Part shown: positions 10,704 to 23,579 of the stretch, one piece after another
How the letters are laid out: each line of letters opens with the position of its first letter
How positions within the stretch are numbered: position 1 is the stretch's first letter
Origin: Nematostella vectensis
Lineage: Eukaryota > Cnidaria > Anthozoa > Actiniaria > Edwardsiidae
DNA: 64,000 nucleotides
Direction: 5' to 3'
NCBI RefSeq assembly: GCF_932526225.1
Contig: NC_064044.1
Coordinates: 6,474,747-6,538,746, forward strand
Position numbers and translations under genes: made by a program
The notes under the pieces: model-generated
The model's input: only the letters and a program-made list of their open reading frames with translations
Database searches by the model: none
Told to the model about the DNA's origin: nothing

Positions 10704-11656
10704 ACCCGGCGATTCCAGCACCACCACTCAGTAGGAATATCGAGAAAAGACCTCGCCTTATGCGCCCACCCCTTGGACGGGCTTAGAAACATAAAGGGGG
10801 GGGGGGGATAGTGTATAGATTTGTTTGTTTCTTACCCACCCTCCCACCCCCACCCTTCGCTTTTCTAAAGGTCGTCCTCAAAAACATTGACCCATAAGGC
10901 GGATACCATTTGATCTTTACTAACGGGAAGCGTTTCTGTGAAGAATCCATTTTTTTGGTGATAGAAGTTGAACCCCTACCTGCACATCGCCTCGCCCGTT
11001 AAAATCAAATGGCCTCTTCTTGTGCTGTGTACATAAACGCACCACATTTTTATCAAATCATTAATGAGAAACATCAAATAAATATCGAATAACGTTAGAT
11101 CTTTTGTTTAGTAGTTATTTTTTTTCTATTATTTTGTTTTTGAAAGCTTTGTGCTTCCCCAGCTTTAACTTATTATCTGATATTATTAGGTTTCGAGTCT
11201 TTTCGAGTCTTTCGAATGCAATCTGACTTTTCTTTCTATCTGAAATAGATCGTAGGATAAAATTACGGTATTACGTGACTGTCACGTAATAAATGCGTGA
11301 CTGCCCCAGTTGGGGCAGTCTATTACTCCTGATCAAGCTTTTGATATTAGAAAAATATGTTTGCCCCATTATAAACGCTTTTTCCCAGTTATTTCTTGTT
11401 GGACATTGTTAACTCATTCTTATTTTAAGCAACATTTACCGGTACCCTACCTAGCGAGCCGACGTCAAAATATTCAGCGGTGATCCGCTAAATTGTGTGC
11501 TCTATTTTGCTTCTGGCGACTATTTCCGGTCGAGCGCATAACAAACGAGCACTGGGCTTACAGGCGATTTACAATCGTTACAACACAATGTCACAACTGA
11601 ACCGTTTATGAAAGAAAAGCTGAAATATCATGAGGAAAAACACAGTGCCGTGAAGC
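10704..11656. other. Intergenic, NHR-caspase to coiled-coil gene
   Basis: No gene is seen. The region includes a G tract at about 10796-10807 and two adjacent hairpin-forming palindromes at 11270-11320. The promoter of the downstream gene is expected here. Confidence 0.5.
11270..11320. promoter_or_regulatory. Two adjacent perfect palindromes upstream of the coiled-coil gene
   Basis: ATTACGTGAC-T-GTCACGTAAT occupies 11270-11290 and GACTGCCCC-AGTT-GGGGCAGTC occupies 11299-11320. Both have perfect arms (10 and 9 bp). They lie about 340-390 bases before the ATG at 11657. A regulatory role (paired dimer sites) is conjecture; they may be remains of a repeat. Confidence 0.3.
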
Positions 11657-14600
11657 ATGGAACCGCCAGAACTCGTTCGTTGGTCGCCTCCAGAAAACGA
11701 TAACACAAACGCTGAACTGTTTGACTTTGAACTCGGTGGCAAAGACGACAGCTTCGACCTTGAACAACAAGCACACGAAGTAAGAAAACGGGTGGTTGGA
11801 TTGCTACAGGAAAGAAATAGGTTACTGGTAAGAATAAGAGAGCTACAATCGCGAAATACTTGGTCAAAGGAAGGTGATTCGTGCGAAGGAATTGTCAGCC
11901 AGGACGAATGGATAAGAACACGGATGAAATCCGAGACCGGTTCGGACTCGAGTACTACCGATGACAGGGGTATAAGAAAATTCTCTTCTTGTGGTTCAAA
12001 CTACGGACAGGAATACTGGCAAGGGCGAGGTGTTCGTCTTAGCCAAGAAAGCGGGGTCGAAGACAGCGACTCTACAGATTTTGAGGTAGGTAAAATACAC
12101 TCAAATTGTCGAAACGTAATCTTACCCAGTTTCGAAGAATGCACGCAATTTGGGGTTAGCCAAAGTGCGATTGGTTATTGATGTTGTTGACATTAAGTGT
12201 GGATTTTTTTTTTGGAAAGTCGAGTCTAGTTTCATGCAAGTTGGTTCGTATTTGAACTGTTCCACCCTCCTTTCGACATTTCCCTGTTATACTAAGAAAC
12301 CACGTGCTAAGTTTATTGACACTGCCAAGCCATGTAAGTTTACCTTATTTATTTGCCATATTAGATTTTCATTCGACAAACGGCAGTTGATTATTCGATG
12401 CTCCGCCTTTGTGAACTGAGCATTTTCCCGTTATTTTATCTCTCACCGCAAAATGCTAAAACCGTTTGGTTAGCTTCCTACCAATCAAGTAAGCTATTTA
12501 GCGACTTTAACACATTGCGATTATTTCTAACTTGTAGCTTTCTATAAGCATACCTCCATATTTTACCGCCTATTATTCCATCATAACTTTTTGTACATGG
12601 TTCTTTAAAGGTAGGTAATTACTTTAAGGATAAAATGTACCATAGTGCATTGTTTAACTACTTAAATACTTTATAATAGCTTGTGATAAAGTGATTGTAT
12701 AGAGAATTTGTTAAAGTCGTTCGCGCCTCGATTCGCTCCAAAGGCGCAACAAATTTATAAACAATTCGCAGCGGTAAACGAATTACTACCAAGCATTACC
12801 CGGAAATATCACAACAGGCATTAGACCATATACACTACAAGAGGGATATTAATTTTAGAAGAGTAAAGAAAACTCGTATAGCTTTGTAACATTTTTGTCG
12901 CTCTGTGCCTTGCACAATTTTCCTCCCCGTCCTAGACATGTTCTCTCGCGTGCACGGTCACTCAGGCATATCGGTGCAATTAACTTTGTCTGTGTTCTAT
13001 CATGCAAGAATTTCTAGCAAATACAAAAACAACAGCCACAATCCTAGATAATGCTTACATCTCACTCTTAGAATTCAGCATTTCTGCGTTTTTTCTAAAT
13101 CTAGCTGATGGTTTCCTTGGCTATAGTTTGTACCTTATTACTTCGAAGTCAAAAAGATCAGATTTCAAACTCGAAATCTGCATATCGTATAACACGTTTA
13201 AAACAGAGTTGTTTAGAATTTTCCCAGCTAAATAGGCTCATTTAGTTAGGCCACTTCACAATTTATAGCAGGTTCCTTCATATTCCAGTGATTTCGCTAC
13301 AGCAAGCTCGAGACATCCATATCTTTGGCAGTTTCGTTTTGAACTTCGATCTATTTATAACCTGGAGTATTGTCTCGCGCCCTTTAAATGTTTTACAGGA
13401 TTTAATCCTTACTCTTCAAGAAACAATTCATTCAAATCTTTATCTAAAATATTGGATTAAATAGAAAAAAAAAGGAAAGAAAGAACCCAAACCGGCTTGG
13501 ATTATAAATATCATTCAGGGATAATTTAATAATAATAATTTACAATAATTATTGTTAATTTAATTTTACCCAGCGTCTTTTTCTACAGCAGTATTAGTAT
13601 GATAAAAAATCACTTAACCCTTTTTCTGGTTTTCTGTTCAGATATGTGGTACAAGGGCATACCTAGGGTCTCTTGGAGGGGTGAAAGGTGGTGGTGGAGG
13701 TGGGGAAAGATCTGTGGATCATAACCCTTGATAGTTCTTTTGGTATCAAAAATAAGCAAATATTCAGAAATACAAACAAAACTGGTTTATAAGACTGTTG
13801 CATTCTTGTATAAGTTCCTGGGAACATTTATAAGTTCCCCATGAACCAATGTAGGTTATGACACATGGATTCTTGAGTGTAATGAGTATAAAGGTGAAAA
13901 TCTAGCTAAAATCCAGGTCATGCCAGCGTCTAGGGGCTTAGGGTACATTGCTCCCATAGTTGTGCTTCAAGATGCATTCGTATAATAGTAAAATAATGAG
14001 GAATTTATAATGAGTAAATTTTAGCTCTTTTTGCATTTGTTTAAAAACAAATCCATGTTTTGAAAGCTGTTGCATTCATGTTTTTGTTTACATTAACAGT
14101 TATAAGTTCCCCATGAGGGGAAGGTTATGACACATGACATTTTGCAAGGATGTAACAATTTCAATATATTTTTTTGAAGGGAGTAACATGTAAACCCCCT
14201 TTAAAGATGTTTATCCGAACATCTACACTGCCTTTGTGCTTCTGCCCCTGCATGTACTACAATTCTAAATTGTCCTGGTCAAGTACCTAGACTAGTCTGT
14301 AAATTTTTAGCCCTATAATTAGCTTTATGTGTTTGATTATGAACAATAGGCTGTTTTTACGAGGTTGCATGCACATCCAAAATTACACAGAATGGCAGGC
14401 CACCGCTGATCCAAAATGTGGGCAATTTAACTAAAATACTCAGCAAAAGAAGCATTCTGACAGCATTTTTGTGTTTGAGACTGCCAAACAGACAAACGTC
14501 TCATCCACTAGAGACTTTGGAAATACAACTATAATTGTGAAACAACTGTAGTAATAGATTTCTGAACACCCCTGCCATTCCTGAGTTGTGCACATTTATT

Positions 14601-17600
14601 TTGTTCTTAGGCATTTTCTGCTGAGGACCAAGACCTGATTCACAGTCTACAGAAAGCCAATCAACACCTTCACTCAGCTATTGAACACCTTCAGCAAATA
14701 AGTAATTCCAAGGACATATATGAAGATACTTTTGATGGTAGGTATTCTCAGCTTGATTGGCATGGTAATGGTTTCTGAGAGGTTACAGTATACTGAACAT
14801 GTCTTTTTTTTAAAAGTATGAATATGCAGGATCAATAGCAGAAGTGTAGCCAGGGGCTGGAATGCCTTGAAAAGGCCTTTTGCCCCCCCTCCTGTTAAAA
14901 ATCCTGGCTATGCCATTGAATAGTTTATGTTATGCCGTTTATTGCAACCATGAAATATTGGCAAAATAAAAAGAGTTGTGTGTGTTTGACTAGGGGGGAT
15001 TTAGGTAGAGTAGATTATCATTGCACACAGAATTTACTTTGAGTTGTTATCTTGCCCCTGCTTGTGTATATATTGATGTGTCCAAAAGTATACTTATTTC
15101 ACTAAATACAAAAACAGTTTTTGTCTTTAAGAATGTAAGGATAGCATCCAGTGTACTTTGGCAACACTTTCTTTCATTAAAATACAAAAAAAAACTGTAC
15201 ATAAATACATCGAAGCTGAAAACAAAACTGAAAAGAAAAAGGTCTTGTGCATTTTTTTATTCTTGAAAATCCCTAAATTTTAGTGGACACAAAAAACAGT
15301 ACCAATAAGGTAACTTTGATACTAGGCAGTGTTATGTCTGTAGTCTTTAACTTGATAAATGTATATTTTATATCAGATGTGAATGAAGACACTTTAATAA
15401 GAAGACAGCTGGGTGAACTTGTTACCGAAACCAAGCAGTATGAAAAAGTACTGAGAATCAAAGACCCTGAACTATCAAAGCAACTTGATGAATATTTAAA
15501 GAACTTCCTTTCAGAAGAGGAAATACAACTGCTTGCTGAGACAGAGACCAACATGAGCGATGAATTAAGTGCTGCAAGTAAAGAGTGTGGGGTACAAACT
15601 GATGGACTTGATTGCAACCTACCAAATGGAGAAGTACCAAGTTCACAAGTTGTTGCAGAATGTGTAAAAGAAGAAAGAAAAAAAACCACAACACTGGGAA
15701 AAGAATGCAGTGACCTTAGGGAAAAGTTGAAAGAAGTAACAGCAGAAAAAAACAAGGTAAGAGGAGTAAGGCAATGATTTTCTGCACACCCGTACTTCTT
15801 AGGCTCGATTTCCAGCTTGTTTCTGGGAGGCCCAACAACAACTGAAAATAGAGCCTAATATCACTAGTATTAATTAAGTGTCGTGTTGTTTGGTTCAATA
15901 TGGCAGATTACCCCCCCCCCCCCCCCATATGTGCTACCATTTTGTAGCTATCATTGAGTTTTCTTGTTTCCTCTTGCAGCGCAACACTCCCCCCCCCCCC
16001 TCCCCAACAATTTGAAGGCATGGCTTTATGTTTCCCCCTATTTAACTCATTTCTTTATAACCTAGGATTTTAGGAAATTAGGAAATAGGGAAAGTGTCAC
16101 AGTTAAAGAGCTTTGAAGTACCATTTATAACTAAAAACTTTTAAAATAAAGATATGATTAAGCTTACAAAAGTTATAGCTGATAGGGGAATTCTAAAAAA
16201 AACTAAAATTAGACTTTCGGGAAGACGAGAAAAAATGCTACTGCTTTTATCTTACCTCTGCGGTGTTGTTTCTCTAACGTGTAAGTTATCTTTGCATCTT
16301 TTCTCCCATAAAGACGAGAAACGAACTGCGAGGGTTAAGAAGCCAACTGCCAGTAAACAAAAATATAGGTCTCCCGAAAAAAACTAGATACGAGAGACAA
16401 AAAGGGGAAACACTTCCCACAAATTGGGTAAAACTGCAAAACCTGGTTCGCGCCAAGTGTACAACGCGCGCCTCATGAACACGCAATCACACCATATTTG
16501 GTATGTTAAGTACTGACCGAACGCGCGTTTACTGAAAAGCGCGCGAAAATTCGGCACATACAGTTTTTTCGAAAATTGACCCGCATATTTGTACATCATG
16601 CAGCTAGAAGAAGAAAATCACCAGCTCCACGAACACTACGCCAATCAAGAGGCTGCCTTGCAAATACAAGTGGAGAAACTACAAGAAGAAGTCAAACATT
16701 ACCAGAACGTGATCATAGAGTTTCAGGCATGCGAAGCAACCAGGAAAAGTGAGGTTGACCAGGTGCTTTTGCAGGCGCGGGATGTCTTGGAGCGGGAACG
16801 ACAAGAAAAATACGCTTCTATCTCAGAGCAAAATGCGCTGAGAAGACAGATCGAAAATCTATCGAAGACCATGAAATCAATGCAGGTGAGACTGCGATAG
16901 GCATTTTGATTAAAATGAAAGGTAGACTCATTGGAATTTCAGAAAACAAATCCGGAGGGAAATCACGTTACTTTTTTGGTGCGCGCACTCTGGTCTTTGA
17001 CGGCAAAATAATAACAACAAAAATGGCTTTTATTCTGCGCTTACGAATCAGCAGGTAAAGTTTCTCTGTCAGAAAAGACTTCATTGATAGATTTTATTTT
17101 TGTCGCTATCTGGCATGACGGCCGTAGACATTTCTGTGTTTATGTTGGTGTTTGTTTTCCACTCTAAATGTCACGTGTTTTTTAGTGCAAGTCGCCTATT
17201 CTGTATGAAACGAAATGAACTTGTGCTGTAAAGGTGGACTGTTTGCTTGAAGGAAATTTATAAGCAACAGAGCCGTAGTAGGCCACGTAAGATTACGGGA
17301 GAGGGAGGTGGGTAAAGAAAACATTTAGAAAATATTGGAGGGGCACACCCCTACTGGTGATTTCCTTATCATTTTGGAAAATATTGGGGGGCCCATGCCT
17401 CTAGTGCCCCACCCCCTGCTACGGCCCTGAGGAATTACCAATGCTGTACATTTTGTAGTTTTTTTTTATTTAGGCTGTGAAATGCAGTTTAGAACTCGTC
17501 ACAGTGTTCACTCACTCGCTTTATGCGACTGATTTAAAGAAAAAAAACTTGTTATTTATCAATTTGTTATTTAAATAATGTGATTTTCCAGTTTAAGAAC

Positions 17601-20600
17601 GAAGAACTCGTTCGATTCCAGTACAACCAGGAAGACCAAGTTGACGATTTCAAGCGGCTGAAAAAGTTGATTCAAGACAATGGGCTGCCGACGATCGAGC
17701 AAGTGATTGTGCTGCAAAGACAGGTAAGACTCAGTGGCGGATCCGGGGGGAGTGCCCATCCCTTCCCCCTCCCCTTTGACGTGATATTTTAGAAAAGAGA
17801 GCTAAAATCCACAAGTGTCGTTCTCGCGTTAGTGATGCAAGTGTCGTTTGCGTCATTAGTGATGCAAGTGTCGTTTGCGTCGTGTGTGGCACAAGTGTCG
17901 TTAGATCGTTAGTGAGGCAAGTGTAATTTGCGTCATTAGTGATGAAAGTGTCGTTTACGTCGTAAGTATCGTTTGTGACACAAGTGTCGCTGGCATCGTA
18001 AGTGACACAAGTGCCGTTTGCGTCACAAGTGTCGTTTGCTTCGTTTGCGATGCAGGTGTCGTTAGTGAGGTGTGTGTGTGTGTTTTCAGAATGAGTCGTA
18101 CAGGGAGGAGCTTATGAATGAGCGCAAGGAGAAAGAGAGGCTGCTTTCAATCAAGGACAAGCTCCGACGGGACCTGGACTCCACCCAGTCGCGTATCTCA
18201 TCGCTACAAGAACAGGTGAGTGGAGTTGCTGGAAGGGAATAGATGGAAGGGAATGGATAACTGAAAGGTGACTTTAAAAGACGATAAAGAAACGAGACTG
18301 GTAAAGAGGGGAGGTGAAATAAATTGGTAGTGATGCGATGACAGGGTTTAGATAAGCGAGGTGCTTAGATGAATTTGTAAGGAGAGAAAAACCAGAAACA
18401 ACAATACTCTGGTAATAAAATGCTAATGACCACGAAAAATGGAATTTTGTTGGATTTTTTTAGATGGTTATTTCGAGATCTCATACAGTTTGTCTTCCAA
18501 TTTTGACTAGAGAAAATAACAAAGGTGTGACTAAATCCCTTCAACATTCCCTTTTGATCGAATTGCATGTAGTCCCGATTGTGAACAACAAAATAATTTA
18601 CTTATTTCACTTACAATAGTGTTTTTGTTTAAGGTGTACAAATACCGGGAGCACATCTACTTTCTGCAACAACGTGCTAAACAAGACAACCCGGGCAGTC
18701 CACTTATCCCTACCCCATCCTTTGAGCCCATCCCACCTCCCTCCCCCACATCTCTGGCCAACGCCTCCCGTCTCTATGGCAACAACGCTCAACAGTACAT
18801 CAACGAGAGTCTGTTACAGAGTAACGCAGCAGCCGCAGCGTCACGCAAGTACCCGCTAATGCCTTTCCCTGAGGGAAAAAAGGGGCCACCTGGGAAACAT
18901 GGAGGAGCGGACGTCAGTAGCAAGCAGTGGTCAAACTACATGCCGGTATGGGGCTACGTTATCACTATCCTATGACTCGTAATATTGGTCACAAAACACT
19001 GTAGTCATTACCACAACCAAGGGATCTTGTAAAGTTAAAAAAAAAATCCAAAAATCCTAGAAAAAAAACTGGATAGAGTTGACCCCCCTCCCCGCACACG
19101 CCCCTATCATTTTTTTTGTAGAATGGCCATCCATATATTGACAGAACTCGACACCATATGTTATGTTATTTGTAATTTTTCTTTTTAAATCTTGTTATAA
19201 TATTTCCAAAAGAAACACATGGATCCCCTTTTTTTCTCCGATTATGCCTGTGACTATGTTAGTCTGGTTTTTAGCGCACACGTTCCTGTCCTCGCTAGAC
19301 CCTGAAACTGGGAGTTTTCACATTGTAGTTTGAAGGGCAACGGCTGGGATGTATCAAAAGTGCATTTCACGTCTGGCTCAATTGTTGCTCCTTTTTTTTC
19401 TGCCGTTGACGTTCGCGTTGCCGTCGTCCTTGCTTAAAGCCGCATTATCACCAGTTCACTTCCGGTCGATTACGTAAAAGTCTCCGATGATTTTTAACGG
19501 CAAGCTTTGACTTTGATATTACTCCTATAGGTAGCTTTCGCTAATACTAGGAGACCGATTCCTCGGTAAGTAAGCACTGTCACTGGGGGTGGTCACTGCC
19601 AGAGGGTTTATTGCGTCCCCCAGTGGTTCTTTTACGTCCCTTCGGTTCAGGTTAATGTAGTGCAGCTTGAAGAGACGGGACCTCCGGTTTAGTGTCCTTA
19701 TCCGAGAAGACTGGAAACACGGGAGAATAACTTCAACTCACTTGTGACAAATTCGATTCAAGGCAGGAACCCGGAAAAAATCCCCAGTTTGAGCCAGGAT
19801 TCGAACCTGGGCCACAGCGGTGAGAGGCCGACGCGCTAACACACTAGGCCACCCGTGCTTCCAAGCGCGAAAAATATTTCAAAATATTGAAAGCAGTGTG
19901 TCTATTGGAAGTTTCTTTGAGGATGTGATTGATAATTTAGAGCGGATGGCCTGTTTAATATCTCGGATTCTAATAGATTCTTTTGTCTTTTAACGGTTGA
20001 GGTTTCCGTCGGACCTCCGGAAGTAAACTAGTGACAATGCGGCTTTAAGTTCCCTAATTTTGAATGCTGCTGCTGACTAACAACTAGTGTGATTGATAGA
20101 CGCGGTACCCTTGTAACAGGAACTCTAATTCCTTTCTCCGCTATCACAGCAGCAACAGAACGCCTACCAGGGCGGTGGCAAGTTTGGGCGACAGTTATCG
20201 CTGGACGCGGGGGACTGGAAACAGCGCAGCAACCAAGGCCAAGTGTGGTCCACGGACAACTCGTTCAACCCGCAACCCACCCGTCATAACTCGTCGAGTA
20301 GTTACTCGTCGATGCGGTCTAGCTCGTCACTTGGCAGTGGCTCGTCCGATGAGGGCCTGGACACAAATCTCGAGAAACCTGGGCAGTATGGGGTTGCTGG
20401 GCGAAGGCAGAACGGGAGGACTAGTGACGAGTTCAGACCCATGCAAAACTACGGGTATGCCATTGATTACGCAGCATTCCACGGGCCACGTGTATAGTCC
20501 GATTTGTTATCGTTACGGCAGGAGGAATAATTCGCCTTATCCACCCTTTGCTGTATACTAGCCCATCTAAAGAAAATCCCATTAGTAAAGACTTTCTTAA

Positions 20601-21659
20601 TGTTTTTCATCATAGCTAGATACTGTATGTGCTTCTTGTGGAATGTTCACCATTACTATTCTAACACATTACTATTCCAAAAAGATATGTAGCTGCATTC
20701 TTTGAAATTTTATGGTATTTAAGGGCCTATGGTACTATCTTTTGAGTCCGTTGCTAGGGAAATTTGTTTGTTTTATAAAAGCTTCTGCTTTTTGTCAAAT
20801 CTCTTGGAACTTTCAACATAAGTGTTTTAGACATAAATGACACAAGTGATGACGTCATCTGACCCCTCCCATGGTCCCGTTCATTTCTTCAAAAATCCCA
20901 TGCGCTAAGTTGTTAGGAATGGTAATATCAATGGTTTCACAATTGTTGTAAAATGTTCAAAATTAACGTGTTTTTCTCGCGCGGAAATGGCCGCCATCTT
21001 GTTTTTTCGCCATTAATTTTTATTCTCGAAAAACATATAAAAATTGCATTTTCTTCTACAAAATGTCGAAAGTTTATTTTAATCTCTTGGAAAAAGAGAA
21101 AAAAGAAAATTAGAACTTGAGTTTCGAAGAAAATAAAAAAAGACTCGACCGAGGATTGAACCCGGAACTCTTAACATTTTTCAATGAAATTTTTGAAACA
21201 ACAGATTTTGACTCGAAGTTTTAAAAAAAAGTTCCAAAATACCTTTGAAAGGTATTTATTAATTATTTGCTTATTTGCCTGCAGCTCACAGTATCTTATT
21301 TCCTCTTCCCCAGTCCCCCTGCATCAACTTTCGAGGCTTGGCCGCGCCAGAGCGTCTCTAACAACCGCATGCCAAATCCGCGCAGTACCCGTCGCTATCC
21401 CTCCCCCGTGGGGAACGGAATGCGCTCTCCATCAGACTTTTGGACACCTCAACAACAAGCCGTCGCTGTCCCCAAACCATGGCAGACTCAGGTCGACCAC
21501 ACCCAATATGGCGGCGAGGCAATACAAACTGGCATGAGGCAGTCCGCGGACCCATGGCAACAGTCCACTACGCTGGCCACATCGCAGGCTCAAAGTGTCG
21601 CGGTCACTTCCGCCGGAAATGAGACAAGCTCGTTTGGTGGTTTTGGGGGAGGCCATTAA
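11657..21659 (+). CDS. Coiled-coil protein with UBAN-like segment (ABIN/NEMO/optineurin-like, tentative)
   Basis: Nine exons: 11657-12085, 14611-14737, 15377-15756, 16604-16885, 17592-17723, 18090-18215, 18634-18945, 20150-20454, 21314-21659; phases agree and the sum is 812 codons plus stop. The first 143 residues are acidic/serine-rich with a short coiled coil. Exons 2-6 (residues about 144-492) are helical, Glu/Lys/Gln-rich coiled coil. Residues about 451-492 (NESYREELMNERKEKERLL...) follow the UBAN pattern of ubiquitin-binding NF-kB regulators (Y, ER, (K/R)E(K/R)L, K), but the usual Asp-Phe is Glu-Leu, so ubiquitin binding is uncertain. The last 320 residues are Pro/Ser/Gln/Gly-rich and probably disordered. 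If the last intron is retained, the frame stops at 20497, giving a shorter end. The exon 4 acceptor is weak, and an ATG at 16598 could start a shorter form. The coding gene is solid; the family assignment is not. Confidence 0.8.
14838..14918. repeat. Truncated GGGCGTAGCC-family element
   Basis: AGTGTAGCCAGG at the left and CCTGGCTATGCC at the right, with the internal CCTCCTGTTAAAAATCC shared with 55335-55489. It is shorter than the other copies (about 80 bp) and lies in an intron. Confidence 0.6.
17268..17429. mobile_element. Short TIR element, CAGGGCCGTAGCAG family
   Basis: CAGAGCCGTAGTAGG pairs with CCTGCTACGGCCCTG. The interior, with AAAATATTGG twice and CCCCTACTGGTGATTTCC, matches 63622-63807 closely. 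It is intronic and non-coding. No flanking duplication is evident. Confidence 0.75.
17810..18066 (+). repeat. Degenerate minisatellite (GCAAGTGTCGTTTGCGTC-type)
   Basis: About nine imperfect units built on CAAGTGTCGTTTGCGTCATTAG, with spacing of roughly 18-30 bases. It ends directly before the acceptor of exon 6 at 18090 in the coiled-coil gene. Confidence 0.75.
19434..20048. mobile_element. TTAA-flanked MITE, copy 1 (interrupted by a SINE)
   Basis: TTAA-AGCCGCATTATCACCAG at the left and its inverse (AGTGACAATGCGGCT-TTAA) at the right. TTAA target duplications are typical of piggyBac-type elements. The body matches 26497-27263. A tRNA-derived SINE (19506-19861) splits it. It lies in intron 7 of the coiled-coil gene. 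Confidence 0.8.
19506..19861 (-). mobile_element. tRNA-Glu-derived SINE
   Basis: On the minus strand the head (about 19790-19861) is tRNA-like: A-box-like TGGCCTAGTG, a perfect B box GGTTCGAATCC, and an anticodon-loop context CTCTCAC that suggests tRNA-Glu(CTC). A 280-base body follows. The ends are flanked by CAAGC at 19501-19505 and 19862-19866, the target duplication, which agrees with the uninterrupted layout of the related element at 26497. It is a SINE, not a working tRNA, because the acceptor stem is not closed. Confidence 0.8.
21123..21180 (-). repeat. Possible tRNA-like (T-arm) fragment
   Basis: On the minus strand CCGGGTTCAATCCTCGG can form a T arm with a B-box-like GGTTCAATCC. No A box or D arm is seen near it. 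It may be a SINE remnant. Confidence 0.25.
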
Positions 21660-23579
21660 GATAAGTGTGCGGTAGTCAGCTGATATATTACGTAATGCGA
21701 ATTAGTATTAGACATATAAATAGAAATTATTAGCTATTTAACTGGTTCGAATGAATTTTGTACTGTGTACATCAAATAGAAGTATAGTACCCATCTTTTG
21801 TATCTATAGATTGAAATATGAATTAGAATAGTTTATAGTAGGCTTGCATATAATAGTTTACAATATATTGTTCAGTATCTGGACTTACTTAGAGTAGAGT
21901 TATGTCAAGAATTATGTGTGTATCAAAAAAAATAGCAGCCTAATAGTAGCTGAATAGTCTAATGTAAAAAAAAACGCGCACTGTTATTTTGTAGTTCTAT
22001 CATTTTTATATCCCATTGTTCAACTATATGTATTGTGTTTTAGAAGATATCCTCGCCTGTAATAAGTTTGAGGTTTAGCACTCATCATTTAGTCAAATTC
22101 GCTTTGAGCGTTTTTTTCTCTCTCAGAATACGCAGGTTTTGAGGAATTCGTCTCACTTTGAGATTGGTTGAGAGATCGCACCTAGCGCTTTGCCGAATTC
22201 GCCTTCGTTATTATGTGTGCACCAGGCTTAGGGTAAGTTTGGCAAAGGGAAGTGGAATAATAACGAGAGGAAGAGGAACGAAACGCGTAATTATGGGAAG
22301 AGAGACGGGAGAGTTGTTACTTAACAATGAGTGAATGATGTCTTGTGTCGTGGAGAGAAGGGCAAGGGGGGTAGAGATTGTTATGTGAGCAAGTATTAAC
22401 AGTTGATTGACGTAGTGGAAACTATGAAAGGAAAAAAAGTGACAATAAGATGAACCCAGCTTTCTATACTCATTAAGTTGTCAACACTAATTGACCGTTC
22501 TTGCCACTCACAATTAGGGAAGTCAAAACTTGTATAATAGAAACGTTTATACATTTGTATCACGAAGTAGATTTAGAATGTGTCCGTGTTCTATATTAAT
22601 CACCAGATTTATTTTTCTATCAAAGAATATTTCTATAGTATCAATCGAGTAATATTTATGCATCTGATGCGCTATTCCGTATATTTGTTGAGGTATCTTA
22701 GGAAGATAGTCTTAATACTATTTAAACAGTCGTCAGTGCAAAAAGGACTTTGTACGACTGTGTGATTGAGTGATAAAGAGAAAATTACAGTGATCAACAT
22801 TTAGAAATATATTAGTATCAGTATTATTTTTTGTTTCATGTAGTTCTTTTCCATTTGGAATTACTAATTCCGTTGCTACGCGTGCACCAATAAAATTTTT
22901 TGGACACCTCTTTCGCGCGCTTTTTTTCGCGCGCTTTTTCGCTGCCACCAAAAAAAATTTTTTTCATTATTCTTTTTGTTGTAAGAATCGATTCTGGTTT
23001 AGTCTTTGCTGCATGCACAGTAGTAGCTTCGGCAATTATCTTTTACCCTTTAACTAACTTCAAAAGGTAAAGGAAATACGCGACTTACACTAACGGATCC
23101 CGTGACTTTTTGAGTGGCATATTCAAGTCAAAATAAACAAAGAAATTACTGTGCCCATCACGCCAGAGAAAGAAGAAAAAATAAAATCTTTTAATAGAAT
23201 AAGTCCTTTCTGACAAAAAAATAAGAAGTTATTAGGTTGATAGCCTGAGCGTGCGCGTGTTCGCAACCTAAAAAGTCACGTGATCTGTTAGTGCAAATCG
23301 CCTATTGCCGCACTTAATTTTAATTTTTCTATCTGTAGTTCCGATTATTTATTGTTCTAGATAATTTAGTTCAAAAAAGGCATAGCATTTCTTCTAAGTA
23401 GCCCTGTATCAATGACGCAGGCAAACCTCGGGAAACAGTGTTTTCTACTAACATGTAAAAGCGGCATAAAAATATAAGAACCTGAATGCTATATCGTCAA
23501 GTCAATCTAATGTTTAACCTAAATGTAATTGCAACTCAAATGATTTTGGACTTAAATGACAGAGTAGCATGTCCTTGAT

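Noticed and set aside
15273-15755. 160-codon minus-strand frame
   Set aside because: It is antisense to the well-supported third exon of the coiled-coil gene and has low-complexity Ser/Leu composition.
19790-19861. A tRNA-Glu gene on the minus strand
   Set aside because: The acceptor stem does not close, and the sequence continues into a 280-base body with a target duplication; it is the head of a SINE.
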